Shown in pieces: positions 1 to 8,115 of a DNA stretch of 64,000 bases. Both the position numbers and the translations under genes were made by a program. Source of the stretch: Micromonospora purpureochromogenes (lineage in GTDB: Bacteria > Actinomycetota > Actinomycetes > Mycobacteriales > Micromonosporaceae); the NCBI RefSeq assembly GCF_900091515.1, contig NZ_LT607410.1, forward strand, positions 4,402,001 to 4,466,000. Direction: 5' to 3'. A model generated the notes under the pieces. It had not been told where the DNA came from and did no database searches. It saw nothing but the letters and a program-made list of their open reading frames with translations. The stretch's first letter is position 1; each line of letters opens with the position of its first letter.

Positions 1-415
1 AACGCCGGCTCCTGATCGAGGGGCGCGGCGAGATGCCGCTCCGCGACCGGTGTACAAAGCCTCGCAGCTTACCGTCGTGGCTGATCAACTTGGTCAGCGC
101 CGCGTCCGCACACTCGACGAGCCACGCCTGGCCGAGGTCGGCAGCCGCCGCAGCAGGCTCTCCCGGCTCGGCGAGGTCGCCGGCCTGAACCAGCAACTGC
201 TAGGCGAACGCCCCGATTGGCTCGTCGGAATAGAAGTCACCGGCGGACAGCACCCGTGCCACCGCGACCACCGTGGCCGCCGCCGGCCGCCTCGTCGTCT
301 CGCTGCGCTTCAGCCGATTCGAGTCCCACAGCCGCAGCACAGCGTGCAGGTCCCCCACCGCGTGGCGCTCGGTCCAGCGAACGAACTCGATCCCCGGCGG
401 CGACTGCTCACCCAC
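1..415 (-). pseudogene. Partial unknown gene downstream of pglX, interrupted by an in-frame TAG
   Basis: The ATG at 415-413 overlaps the pglX stop codon, so translation would be coupled to pglX. The frame gives 71 residues and then meets TAG at 202-200. The same frame stays open after the TAG (starting QLLVQAGDLAEPG) to the window edge, with actinobacterial codon use. That pattern suggests one gene with a nonsense change or a base-call error. I do not recognise the family. It does not look like the start of PglY or PglZ, which are the BREX-2 partners expected somewhere nearby. Only the N-terminal part is visible. Confidence 0.4.
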
Positions 416-3400
416 GCGTGTTCCGCCGGCCCCGCACGGCGGCCGGCGGACGCCAACCCGCCAGGTCCTCCACAGTGAGGTGCCAGCGGGCGAGCCGCTC
501 GACGAGGAACCCCTCGTACTCGTCGGCGGGCAGGTCCCCGGTCAACGGATCAATCTCGTCGTGCCACTGGCGCACCCAAGGCAGGATCTCGCGAAGACCG
601 GCGAGCAGCGGGGTGAGCCGGTCGGCTGGCCAGCCGTCGTGGTCGCCGCGCTGGACCACCAGCAGGGACAGTGCGTGCGTCTGCTGCAGGTGATTCCAGC
701 CGCCCCAACCGATCAACATTGAGGAGTCACCGTCGCGCCCGGCGAGAGGGTAGGAGATGAACCGCTCCTTCGGCACGTCCAGCTTGCCGCGATTCGACCA
801 GTAGCTCGGTTTGCGGAAATCGGCCGGTGCGTACTTCGGCAGCAGTGGAATCATCTTGCGGATCCGCTGCTTCGCCTCCTCGTCCTCAGCCGCATCCTCT
901 TTCCGCTGGAGGTCCCAAACGTCCTCCCAGTCGGCCCGCTTGGCCAGGCCGGAGTCCTTGTAGCGCAGCGCTGCAAGGCATGGGACGTGCTCGGTATCGA
1001 CCAGGTCGGCAACAACCTTGGCAAGGTCAACGCCCGGCGCGTAGATCTCCGCCACGGACACGAAGTCGGTGTCGCGGCGCAGTTCGTCGGCGAGCTGCGC
1101 GGTGGAGAGCGGACGCGGCTGCTCGAAGCCGTTTTCGTCGAACTCGAACCAGAGTTCCCGCTGCTCACACTTGTCGAGAAGCCAGTCGCGCAGGGCGTGC
1201 TCCTGCATCTTGTCCCAGCCCTCAGGACCCCAGCGCCGCTTGCACTCTGGCCGTTCGATCAGCGCCAGGTAGCGATTCGTCTCAATGACGTGAATCCGCT
1301 TCTCGACAATAGCGCGGTAGGCGGGCGACCAGCGCTCGGGGAGCTGGGTGATCGACTTGGACCCGTGCCGCGCGAACCAGTGCGTCTCCGCCTCGCCGGC
1401 GGCCATCTTGCGGGCCAGAACGATCTCGAAGGCACGCTCGCCTAGCTCGATCTCTGGCACGTCGTCGCAGGTCAGCGCCTCATCAAGCAGGCCATAGAGC
1501 CGGTAGACCTCCCAGTCCAACTCTTCCTGCAGCGCAATCATCCGCCCCCGGATCCCCAGCCATTCTTCACGCGCTTCCGCCAGCCGCTCCCGGGTTGGCA
1601 CCGCCTCTTTCGCGATCTCAGCGGGGCTCAGGGCTGTCAGGCGCCTCGCGCTCTCCTCCAACGCCGTCGCCAGCCCCAATGGGTACGCCGGAGGTAGCGG
1701 CAACTCCTGCAGCTTCGTCCCGGTGAACTCATAGAATCGCTCCCAGTCATCAGGAGTGAATCCGCCACCCTCACCACGAATACCCTTGTCATGACTGACT
1801 TGCTTAAGCCAGAAACATGCCGCCGAACTATTTAGAATTCCCAAAAGTTGCAAATGCTCTTCAACGGTAGCCGACTCGGACAACCTCACAATCGGCGCAG
1901 ACCTATTGAACACTTCCTCGGGTCGGCCCAGTATAAAATGGTTATGAGTTGTCACAAAAGCAAAGGCGATTGCATCTCGACTCAAGCCGAGGTCCCTGGG
2001 CAATTGGTGCCACTGCCACCACTTTCGCCCTCGCTGCAAATAAGTACCATTGCCCGCACTCCGACACCAGAGCTCCCATCTGAAAGGCCACAGATAGCGC
2101 AGGAGTGATGAGCCAATCTGATCGTAGTCGAGCAACTCCTTGTCTTCAGTGTACGGAAACACAACGAAGTCCTGCCCCGTACGAGACCAGTCCCTTACGT
2201 GATCTCCCCGATAAGAAATCTTGCCGCGGAGATCATCTACAGCCTTAGCTAGCGGCCCACGCGTGGGCAAAGTAAATACATCATCAGCATGCGTGTCACC
2301 GTAGAACCCGACGCGCTTCGCTACTGCAGACAAGCGCTTCGCGCGTCGCGATTCCAGCTCTTCTACCAACTCCAAACCGCCATCTTGGAGGATCCATGGG
2401 AATCTGCCGAAGTAGCGCGCCCTCTCAAGGTCGTCGACGCTAACCCAAGCACTTCTCGAACCCGGCCTGTTGTACTGTTCCTCGATGGCCTTCCAGACGA
2501 AGCCGTCGCGAGCATTCGAGGGCTCTCCTGGCTCCCCTCGTACACTGCGGACCGTCCTAACGGTCGCCTCCAGCCTCGCAGGACGCGACCGACCGACAAG
2601 AATGATGGTCGGCGTCCCGTGGCCAGGGATGAACGCACCAGACGTATCAATTACATGCGTCAAATCCACTCGCCGTGCCAGGAACTTCTTGACAAGCGCT
2701 TCACCGAACTCACGCTTCATAAAAGAGTTAGCCGTAATCTGACCAACATAACCAGAACCACGACCATCAGAATCAGGTCGCCTGGACAACTCGAAGAGCA
2801 ACTGAGCAAAGGGAACAGATAAGGCGAAGCTGCCGGAGCACACATCGGGGTAGGTTTCACCGTAAAGCTTTGCCAGACGCTTGTCTTTCGGCGCAATGTA
2901 GGGAGGATTGCCGACAACAACGTGATAGCGGCCATCGCGCAATATTTCAGGGTGCTCGTCCAGGTCTTCAACGAGATACTTGAAGGCTGCCATCTTCTCT
3001 ACATCGGTGGCTCCAGTTAGCGTCAGTTGCCGGACCCGAATCAGAGAATCGCCGATGGCAAGGTTAAGGGGGAAGGCGACCTGAGTGACCTCGTCGAAGG
3101 CGACGAAGCCGGCTTCCCTGAGGGCAGCGATCAGCAGGCGGAAGCGAGCAATGGCGACCGCGAACGGGTTGATGTCGACGCCATGAACCGCTTCGAGAGC
3201 GAGCTTGACGATCTCGTGAGCGTCGCGTGTCGTCGTGTCGCGCCACTGCTCAACGAGCCGGTGGAAGGCGCCCAGGACGAAGTGACCGGATCCGCAGGCC
3301 GGATCAATCATCTTGACGGCGTCCAGACCGAATTCGCCGACCGCCGGAGTCAAAGTCAGGTCAAGGATGAACTCCTCGACGAACTCGGGCGTCTGCAGCA

Positions 3401-4004
3401 AGGCGTACGTTTTGCGGGTGGCCTCCGAGAGGTTCTGATACAGGTCACCGAGGAAGCGGGTTCCCCACTCCGCGTCGGTGAAGTCGTGGATCAGGACGCC
3501 TTCGGCGTTGGTGCGGCGCCAGAAGGCGATCAGGTCCTTGGCTGCATCGGGGCTGACCGGCAAGTGGTAGGCGGCGTTGTGCTGTGGATCGAAGAGCGTC
3601 TTGCCGGCCTGAGTACGCCCGATGTGGTCGAAGGCAGTCAGCAGCCAGTGCCGATCGTTCTCCGCCGGATTCACCCGGAAGTATTCTTCCTGAGATTCCT
3701 CGGCCCAGATTGCCCGTTCCTTAGTGGGCCCGGCCAGGAAGCAGGACCGCCCGAACAGTCCGTTGTCCTCGCAAAAGCGGACGAAAACCGTACCCAGGAT
3801 CCAGGCGACGGCGGCCTGGGTGATCCGCTCGTCCCGCCAGACGGTCCAAGTCGCCGCGGTGCGCTTGAGTTCGAACGCGGCGTCATACTCTGCCCGGAGC
3901 TTGCTGTAGATCGGCCCGGTCGTGCCCACCTGCTCGACCAAGTCCTTCTCCAGGAGTCTTACCTGGCCCTGAAGGTCCTTCCGCAACGCCTCCGCAACGA
4001 TCAC
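408..4004 (-). CDS. pglX: BREX-2 adenine-specific DNA methyltransferase PglX
   Basis: PglX is the site-specific N6-adenine methyltransferase of BREX-2 (phage growth limitation, Pgl). It marks host DNA and is needed for phage exclusion. The roughly 1200-residue protein has the SAM-binding motif DPACGSGHF near residue 235 and the catalytic motif IV NPPY near residue 365, followed by a long target-recognition and C-terminal region. This length and order are normal for PglX of the Eco57I/PglX type. I prefer the GTG at 4004, because GAGGGGAA lies six bases upstream; an ATG at 4031 is also possible. In the classic locus pglW lies directly upstream of pglX. Here three opposite-strand genes separate the two. 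The family call is firm. BREX-2 subtype rests on the PglW neighbour. Confidence 0.92.
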   Translation of the reverse strand: MIVAEALRKDLQGQVRLLEKDLVEQVGTTGPIYSKLRAEYDAAFELKRTAATWTVWRDERITQAAVAWILGTVFVRFCEDNGLFGRSCFLAGPTKERAIWAEESQEEYFRVNPAENDRHWLLTAFDHIGRTQAGKTLFDPQHNAAYHLPVSPDAAKDLIAFWRRTNAEGVLIHDFTDAEWGTRFLGDLYQNLSEATRKTYALLQTPEFVEEFILDLTLTPAVGEFGLDAVKMIDPACGSGHFVLGAFHRLVEQWRDTTTRDAHEIVKLALEAVHGVDINPFAVAIARFRLLIAALREAGFVAFDEVTQVAFPLNLAIGDSLIRVRQLTLTGATDVEKMAAFKYLVEDLDEHPEILRDGRYHVVVGNPPYIAPKDKRLAKLYGETYPDVCSGSFALSVPFAQLLFELSRRPDSDGRGSGYVGQITANSFMKREFGEALVKKFLARRVDLTHVIDTSGAFIPGHGTPTIILVGRSRPARLEATVRTVRSVRGEPGEPSNARDGFVWKAIEEQYNRPGSRSAWVSVDDLERARYFGRFPWILQDGGLELVEELESRRAKRLSAVAKRVGFYGDTHADDVFTLPTRGPLAKAVDDLRGKISYRGDHVRDWSRTGQDFVVFPYTEDKELLDYDQIGSSLLRYLWPFRWELWCRSAGNGTYLQRGRKWWQWHQLPRDLGLSRDAIAFAFVTTHNHFILGRPEEVFNRSAPIVRLSESATVEEHLQLLGILNSSAACFWLKQVSHDKGIRGEGGGFTPDDWERFYEFTGTKLQELPLPPAYPLGLATALEESARRLTALSPAEIAKEAVPTRERLAEAREEWLGIRGRMIALQEELDWEVYRLYGLLDEALTCDDVPEIELGERAFEIVLARKMAAGEAETHWFARHGSKSITQLPERWSPAYRAIVEKRIHVIETNRYLALIERPECKRRWGPEGWDKMQEHALRDWLLDKCEQRELWFEFDENGFEQPRPLSTAQLADELRRDTDFVSVAEIYAPGVDLAKVVADLVDTEHVPCLAALRYKDSGLAKRADWEDVWDLQRKEDAAEDEEAKQRIRKMIPLLPKYAPADFRKPSYWSNRGKLDVPKERFISYPLAGRDGDSSMLIGWGGWNHLQQTHALSLLVVQRGDHDGWPADRLTPLLAGLREILPWVRQWHDEIDPLTGDLPADEYEGFLVERLARWHLTVEDLAGWRPPAAVRGRRNTRG

Positions 4005-4198
4005 GCCGTTCCCCTCGCCTACCCCGTGCACCGCCCGATCCGGCGCGAACCCGGATCACCGTACCGTTTGCAACAGCTTCGATCCCCTGGCCGAGGTACT
4101 TCGCGCTCTGGCCGCCCTGCGGAGGCCCGGCCACCCCGACGCGGTGATGCGATTACGCCACGCCACCAGCCCGTGCCCGCCGCCCGAGAAAGTCCACT

Positions 4199-5503
4199 AT
4201 GGTGACCGCCATGGCTCTCGTCCAGATGGCTCTGGGCCGGTATCGCGGCTTCGCCAAGCGCCAGGTCATCGCTCTCGCCCCGCTCACGGTGATCCTCGGC
4301 CGCAACAACTCCGGCAAGAGCGCCTTGGTCCGCGCTCCGCTCATCCTGAGCACCGGCATCCTCACGGCAGCATCGGAGCCGCTCAACCTGGATCCGCTCG
4401 GCGAGGAGATGATCGATTCCTTCACCGATCTGGTGAACGGATCTCGAGTCCATCGAGGGTCGATCGAGGTCGAACTGGAGGTAGGCACCCAGCTCGGGGC
4501 CATCAGGGTCACGGCGACAGTGTTACACCTGAGCGACCACCACACCGAAGTCGTGGAAAGCCTCGAATTGAGCGTCGGCGGATCAAATATCTGCCAGTTG
4601 GAGTGGGAGCTCGACGATCCCCCGAAGCATCCGCTCACCTACACGGTCGCGGCCGGTGACGAGGCGTGGACCAGGGTCCCGATAGCATTCCACGGGCTTC
4701 TGCCACGCCGCCCCGAGAATTGGCCCGGCGTTCCGCCTGAAGTCTCGCGTGCGGTGCACGACGCGACTGTCGCGTTTTTCGGCGCCTTTCCGGCTGTTAG
4801 GTATCTCGGACCGTTCCGAGAACGGCCCCGACGCCGCTATCGGCTGCCCGGCCGGTGGACCTCCGAGGTGGGCATCACCGGCGAGAACACCGCCGGCATC
4901 CTGGCCGATGATCAATTACGGCGTGAGGGCCGCCTGCTGGATCAGGTCAACACCTACGTGAAGGATCACCTACCGGGCTGGCGCGTGGACGTGGTGCCGG
5001 AAGGTGGAATGCGATCCGTGGTTCTGGTCTCGACCCGGGACGACTCGATTCGGGTGAATCTGGCCGACACCGGGACCGGGGTGGCGCAGATGCTTCCTAT
5101 TCTGGTTCAGCGGGCCCTGGACGACGTCACGCCACCGAACCGGCCGGTTCTCGAGATCATCGAGCAGCCGGAGTTGCACCTGCATCCCGCCGCGCACGCA
5201 GACCTGGCGGAGTTGTTCCTTGCCGCAGTCCGCAAACGCAAGTCCACCCAGTTCCTCATCGAAACGCACAGCGAAACATTCCTGCTCCGACTGCGTCGGC
5301 ACATCGCGCAAGGACTGGACCCGGCGACAGTCGCTGTCTACTTCGTCGAGCAGGAGGACGGTGTGTCCTCTGCCCGCCGGATCAACATCGACGAGAGCGG
5401 CAACCTCGATTACTGGCCGGAGGGCGTCTTCGCCGAGGACTTCGAGGAAACCCGGGAGTTGGCCCGGGCACAGCGGACGAGGAGGGCCGCCGATGCGGGT
5501 TGA
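4199..5503 (+). CDS. ABC-type/OLD-like AAA ATPase with DUF3696 C-terminus
   Basis: This is a predicted SMC/RecF-like ATPase of the kind found in OLD-type and related anti-phage systems. Visible motifs are Walker A GRNNSGKS (residues about 34-41), a signature-like region with DTGTGVAQMLP, Walker B and D-loop VLEIIEQPELHLHP (about 317-330), and the switch histidine in IETHSE (about 354). The tail GVFAEDFEE is typical of DUF3696. There is no fused TOPRIM domain. The next gene, overlapping by 11 bp, seems to supply one, so this looks like a split OLD-type ATPase/nuclease pair. The start could be ATG 4199 or ATG 4211. The promoter should lie in the 195 bp shared with the divergent pglX. Confidence 0.8.
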   Translation: MVTAMALVQMALGRYRGFAKRQVIALAPLTVILGRNNSGKSALVRAPLILSTGILTAASEPLNLDPLGEEMIDSFTDLVNGSRVHRGSIEVELEVGTQLGAIRVTATVLHLSDHHTEVVESLELSVGGSNICQLEWELDDPPKHPLTYTVAAGDEAWTRVPIAFHGLLPRRPENWPGVPPEVSRAVHDATVAFFGAFPAVRYLGPFRERPRRRYRLPGRWTSEVGITGENTAGILADDQLRREGRLLDQVNTYVKDHLPGWRVDVVPEGGMRSVVLVSTRDDSIRVNLADTGTGVAQMLPILVQRALDDVTPPNRPVLEIIEQPELHLHPAAHADLAELFLAAVRKRKSTQFLIETHSETFLLRLRRHIAQGLDPATVAVYFVEQEDGVSSARRINIDESGNLDYWPEGVFAEDFEETRELARAQRTRRAADAG

Positions 5504-6446
5504 ACTAGCCCCGGAGATCTTCACCGCCGCTGATCCCGAGCCTCATCACATCGCCGCCGCCAGCAAGCTGCTGGCCGCCTTCGACGAGCGCCGACACGAC
5601 TGGATAGTCGACATCGAGATCGTCGACAACATCGCCGAGTATCTCCACAAGCACCACCCGACCCTGGCCGAAATCTACTTCGACCTGGCCCAGAAAGCCT
5701 CCGTCAAGAGCCTGGCGTGGACCGGCACCGCGCAGCGAGGCGGGGTGCTCTTCGTCGAGCGCGAGCAACTTCCCGAGCACGCGTCCGACCTGACCCGCGC
5801 CGCCGTTGTGGTCATCGAAAACATCCCGGGCGACAAGTCCTTCCTTCAGACGGTCATCCACGCGTTCCGTGCCCACCGCATTCAGCAGGCCCTCGAAAGC
5901 AGGTGGGCCGAGTTCCGGCACAGCGGCGGCTCCGGGTCGATGCCGGCTGTCGCGGAGGAGGAGGCCGGCCACTTTCACCACACCGTTCGAGTGGTCGCGA
6001 TCTTCGACAGCGACTCGCTGACACCGGACCATGAGGGCCCCAACCGCCCGAAGGCCAGCGACCTCATCGAGAAGGGCATACCGGCGCACGTGCTACTTCT
6101 GCGGGAGGCAGAGAACTACGCGCCCAACCTCGTGCTCGCCAACATCGGCAAAAGGGGCGAAGCCGAGCTTCGGGTGCAACACCTTGAGCGGCTCGTCCCC
6201 CGCCAGCGCGCCCACTTCGACATGAAGAAGGGCTTCACTAGACCGGAGAAGGCCGAACAGAAGGGCTTCTTTGACGACCTCGACGCTGACACCCGGCGCG
6301 TTCTGCATCCCGGGTTCGGCGGCAAGGTGCTGGAGCAGATGTTCGAGATGCGGCACGACCTCTGCGCGGCGGACTTCGAGGCGATGGACCCCGACGCGGC
6401 AGAGGATCTGCGGAAGCTGCTGGCGCTCATCGAAAGCCTGATCTAG
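5493..6446 (+). CDS. TOPRIM-like putative nuclease partner of the DUF3696 ATPase
   Basis: This 317-residue protein starts inside the end of the ATPase gene (ATG 5493, 11-bp overlap), so the two are almost certainly co-translated. The central part reads VVVIENIPGDKSFLQ (E near residue 107) and, about 60 residues later, VVAIFDSDSLTPD, followed by LLREAENYAPN. A lone glutamate, a DxD motif and a downstream E.xNY are the pattern of TOPRIM folds in OLD-like nucleases and DUF4435-type effectors. The family assignment is my inference from these motifs, not a recognised full-length match. The likely role is the effector or nuclease of an ATPase-gated defence pair. A different non-nuclease sensor role cannot be excluded. 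Confidence 0.55.
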   Translation: MRVELAPEIFTAADPEPHHIAAASKLLAAFDERRHDWIVDIEIVDNIAEYLHKHHPTLAEIYFDLAQKASVKSLAWTGTAQRGGVLFVEREQLPEHASDLTRAAVVVIENIPGDKSFLQTVIHAFRAHRIQQALESRWAEFRHSGGSGSMPAVAEEEAGHFHHTVRVVAIFDSDSLTPDHEGPNRPKASDLIEKGIPAHVLLLREAENYAPNLVLANIGKRGEAELRVQHLERLVPRQRAHFDMKKGFTRPEKAEQKGFFDDLDADTRRVLHPGFGGKVLEQMFEMRHDLCAADFEAMDPDAAEDLRKLLALIESLI

Positions 6447-6456
6447 GAGTGCTACA

Positions 6457-8115
6457 GTGACCGATTTCGACGAGCAGGGCGTAGTCCGGCCCGAGGTTGT
6501 GCTGCTGGAGACGCTGCTCGATGACATCGCCGCCGGTCGCCTACGCGTCCCCCGCTTCCAGCGCCCCTTCGTTTGGGAACCACATCAGATGCTGGAGTTG
6601 TTCGACAGCATCGAGCGCGGGTACCCGATCGGCAGCATCCTGATCTGGGAGACCACCACAGAGGTACCGAGCCTCGATACTGTCGCCGGGATCGACATCC
6701 CCCCGCCTCCGACCGACCGCACTGTCTCCTACCTGCTCGACGGCCACCAACGCCTGTCCACACTCTTCGGGACCCTGATCAAGCGCCCCGCACCGGCCGG
6801 CCCGGACGACCTGCAGTGGCACATCTTCCGCCAGCTGGGCGAGAGTGCCGAAACACGACGTCTCCGTTTCCGGCACGCTTCGCATGCCGGCCAAAGTGTC
6901 GCGACGGCCAACGGGGACCTTCTGCCATTGCAGGCGCTCTTGCGCACCATGGATTTCCTTGCGTATGCGCGAGCAGTGACACGCAATCCGAAGATCGCGG
7001 ACGAGGCTGACGCTCTGATCGACGAAGCTGAGTGGCTTGCGCAACGCATCAAGTCCTACAAGATTGCAGTGATCCGTCTGATCGGCGGCGACCTCACCCA
7101 TGCTGTTGAGGCGTTCACCCGGCTAAACAGCGGCGGTCGGCGCATTGAACCGCACGAGTTCGTGTCAGCGCTGACCTACCGATCCACCGACGAGAGCCTG
7201 ACCGACCGCATTGACGCCCTTCGGCACAACATCGCAGCCAGTGGATTCGGCACCGTAGACTCCCGCCTGCTGTTTCGGACCTTCCTCCAGATCGGAGGCG
7301 GTCCCCAGGCGGCGGGGCTCACCAGATGGCAGGAGATCGCCACGCTGCTGGAGGGGCGACTCGACGAGATCGCCGAACGGACGAACCTGGCTCTGGCGCG
7401 CGTGGTTCAGTTCCTACGGTACGAAGCCGGGGTTCCCCATTGCCTTCTACTTCCGGACGGCGGACAGCTGGTGTCGCTGGCAACCGCCTATGACCGCACT
7501 CCGGAGCCGAGTCGTGAGACGACGGAATCCCTCGTCCGCTGGTTCTGGCTGACCTCGTGGACCGGCGAGATGTGGCTACCGTTCGGCAAACGCCATGAGT
7601 CGATCGTCGCGGAGATGTCTACCCCGAGCTTCGCCTCCGCGAGAGCGGATCGGGCGGTCGCTCCACCGATCCAGCCTTTGCCGGACCGCTTCTCTCGTGA
7701 TTCCCCCAGGGTTCGCGCCTACCTGCTGTGGGAGCTCAGGGAATTCGGCCGTCGCCTGGATCTCGACGGCTCGGTGATCGATGCGGTCGACCTCTACGTC
7801 CGGTCTGGGCACGCGGCGTACCGTCGGATCATGGCCAGCGGCTCGGACAGCCCCGCCAATCACCTTCTGCTGCCCGGCGCCAAGTCTGTGTCGCTGGTGC
7901 AGGACTTGGTTGACCTGCCCCCTCGAACCCTTCGTGAGGTGGTGACGAGTCACGGCATCCCCATCTCGGCGCTGACTCGCCTGCTGGCCGGCGACGCTGA
8001 GGGGTTCGTCAATGAGCGCCGGGCCTTCCTCGCCGCCAGTGAACGGGCCTTCATGCACAGCATGGGAGTGAAGGTGCCGCCCGTTCATCCCTCAGGCGTC
8101 GACTACGAGGCCTGA
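6457..8115 (+). CDS. DUF262 (GmrSD/ParB-like N-terminal) family protein
   Basis: The 552-residue protein opens with the DUF262 pattern: IPRFQRPFVW-like VPRFQRPFVWE near residue 32, then YPIGSILIW, and the catalytic-type motif DGHQRLSTL near residue 94. DUF262 is the NTP-sensing/ParB-like domain of type IV restriction (GmrSD) and many other defence proteins. No HNH-type DUF1524 domain is evident in the C-terminal half, so it may depend on the neighbouring TOPRIM-like protein for cleavage. The GTG start follows the previous stop by 10 bp. The gene ends convergently with pglW, and the two overlap by 13 bp at their 3' ends. This tight packing suggests insertion between pglW and pglX without waste. 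Confidence 0.8.
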   Translation: MTDFDEQGVVRPEVVLLETLLDDIAAGRLRVPRFQRPFVWEPHQMLELFDSIERGYPIGSILIWETTTEVPSLDTVAGIDIPPPPTDRTVSYLLDGHQRLSTLFGTLIKRPAPAGPDDLQWHIFRQLGESAETRRLRFRHASHAGQSVATANGDLLPLQALLRTMDFLAYARAVTRNPKIADEADALIDEAEWLAQRIKSYKIAVIRLIGGDLTHAVEAFTRLNSGGRRIEPHEFVSALTYRSTDESLTDRIDALRHNIAASGFGTVDSRLLFRTFLQIGGGPQAAGLTRWQEIATLLEGRLDEIAERTNLALARVVQFLRYEAGVPHCLLLPDGGQLVSLATAYDRTPEPSRETTESLVRWFWLTSWTGEMWLPFGKRHESIVAEMSTPSFASARADRAVAPPIQPLPDRFSRDSPRVRAYLLWELREFGRRLDLDGSVIDAVDLYVRSGHAAYRRIMASGSDSPANHLLLPGAKSVSLVQDLVDLPPRTLREVVTSHGIPISALTRLLAGDAEGFVNERRAFLAASERAFMHSMGVKVPPVHPSGVDYEA

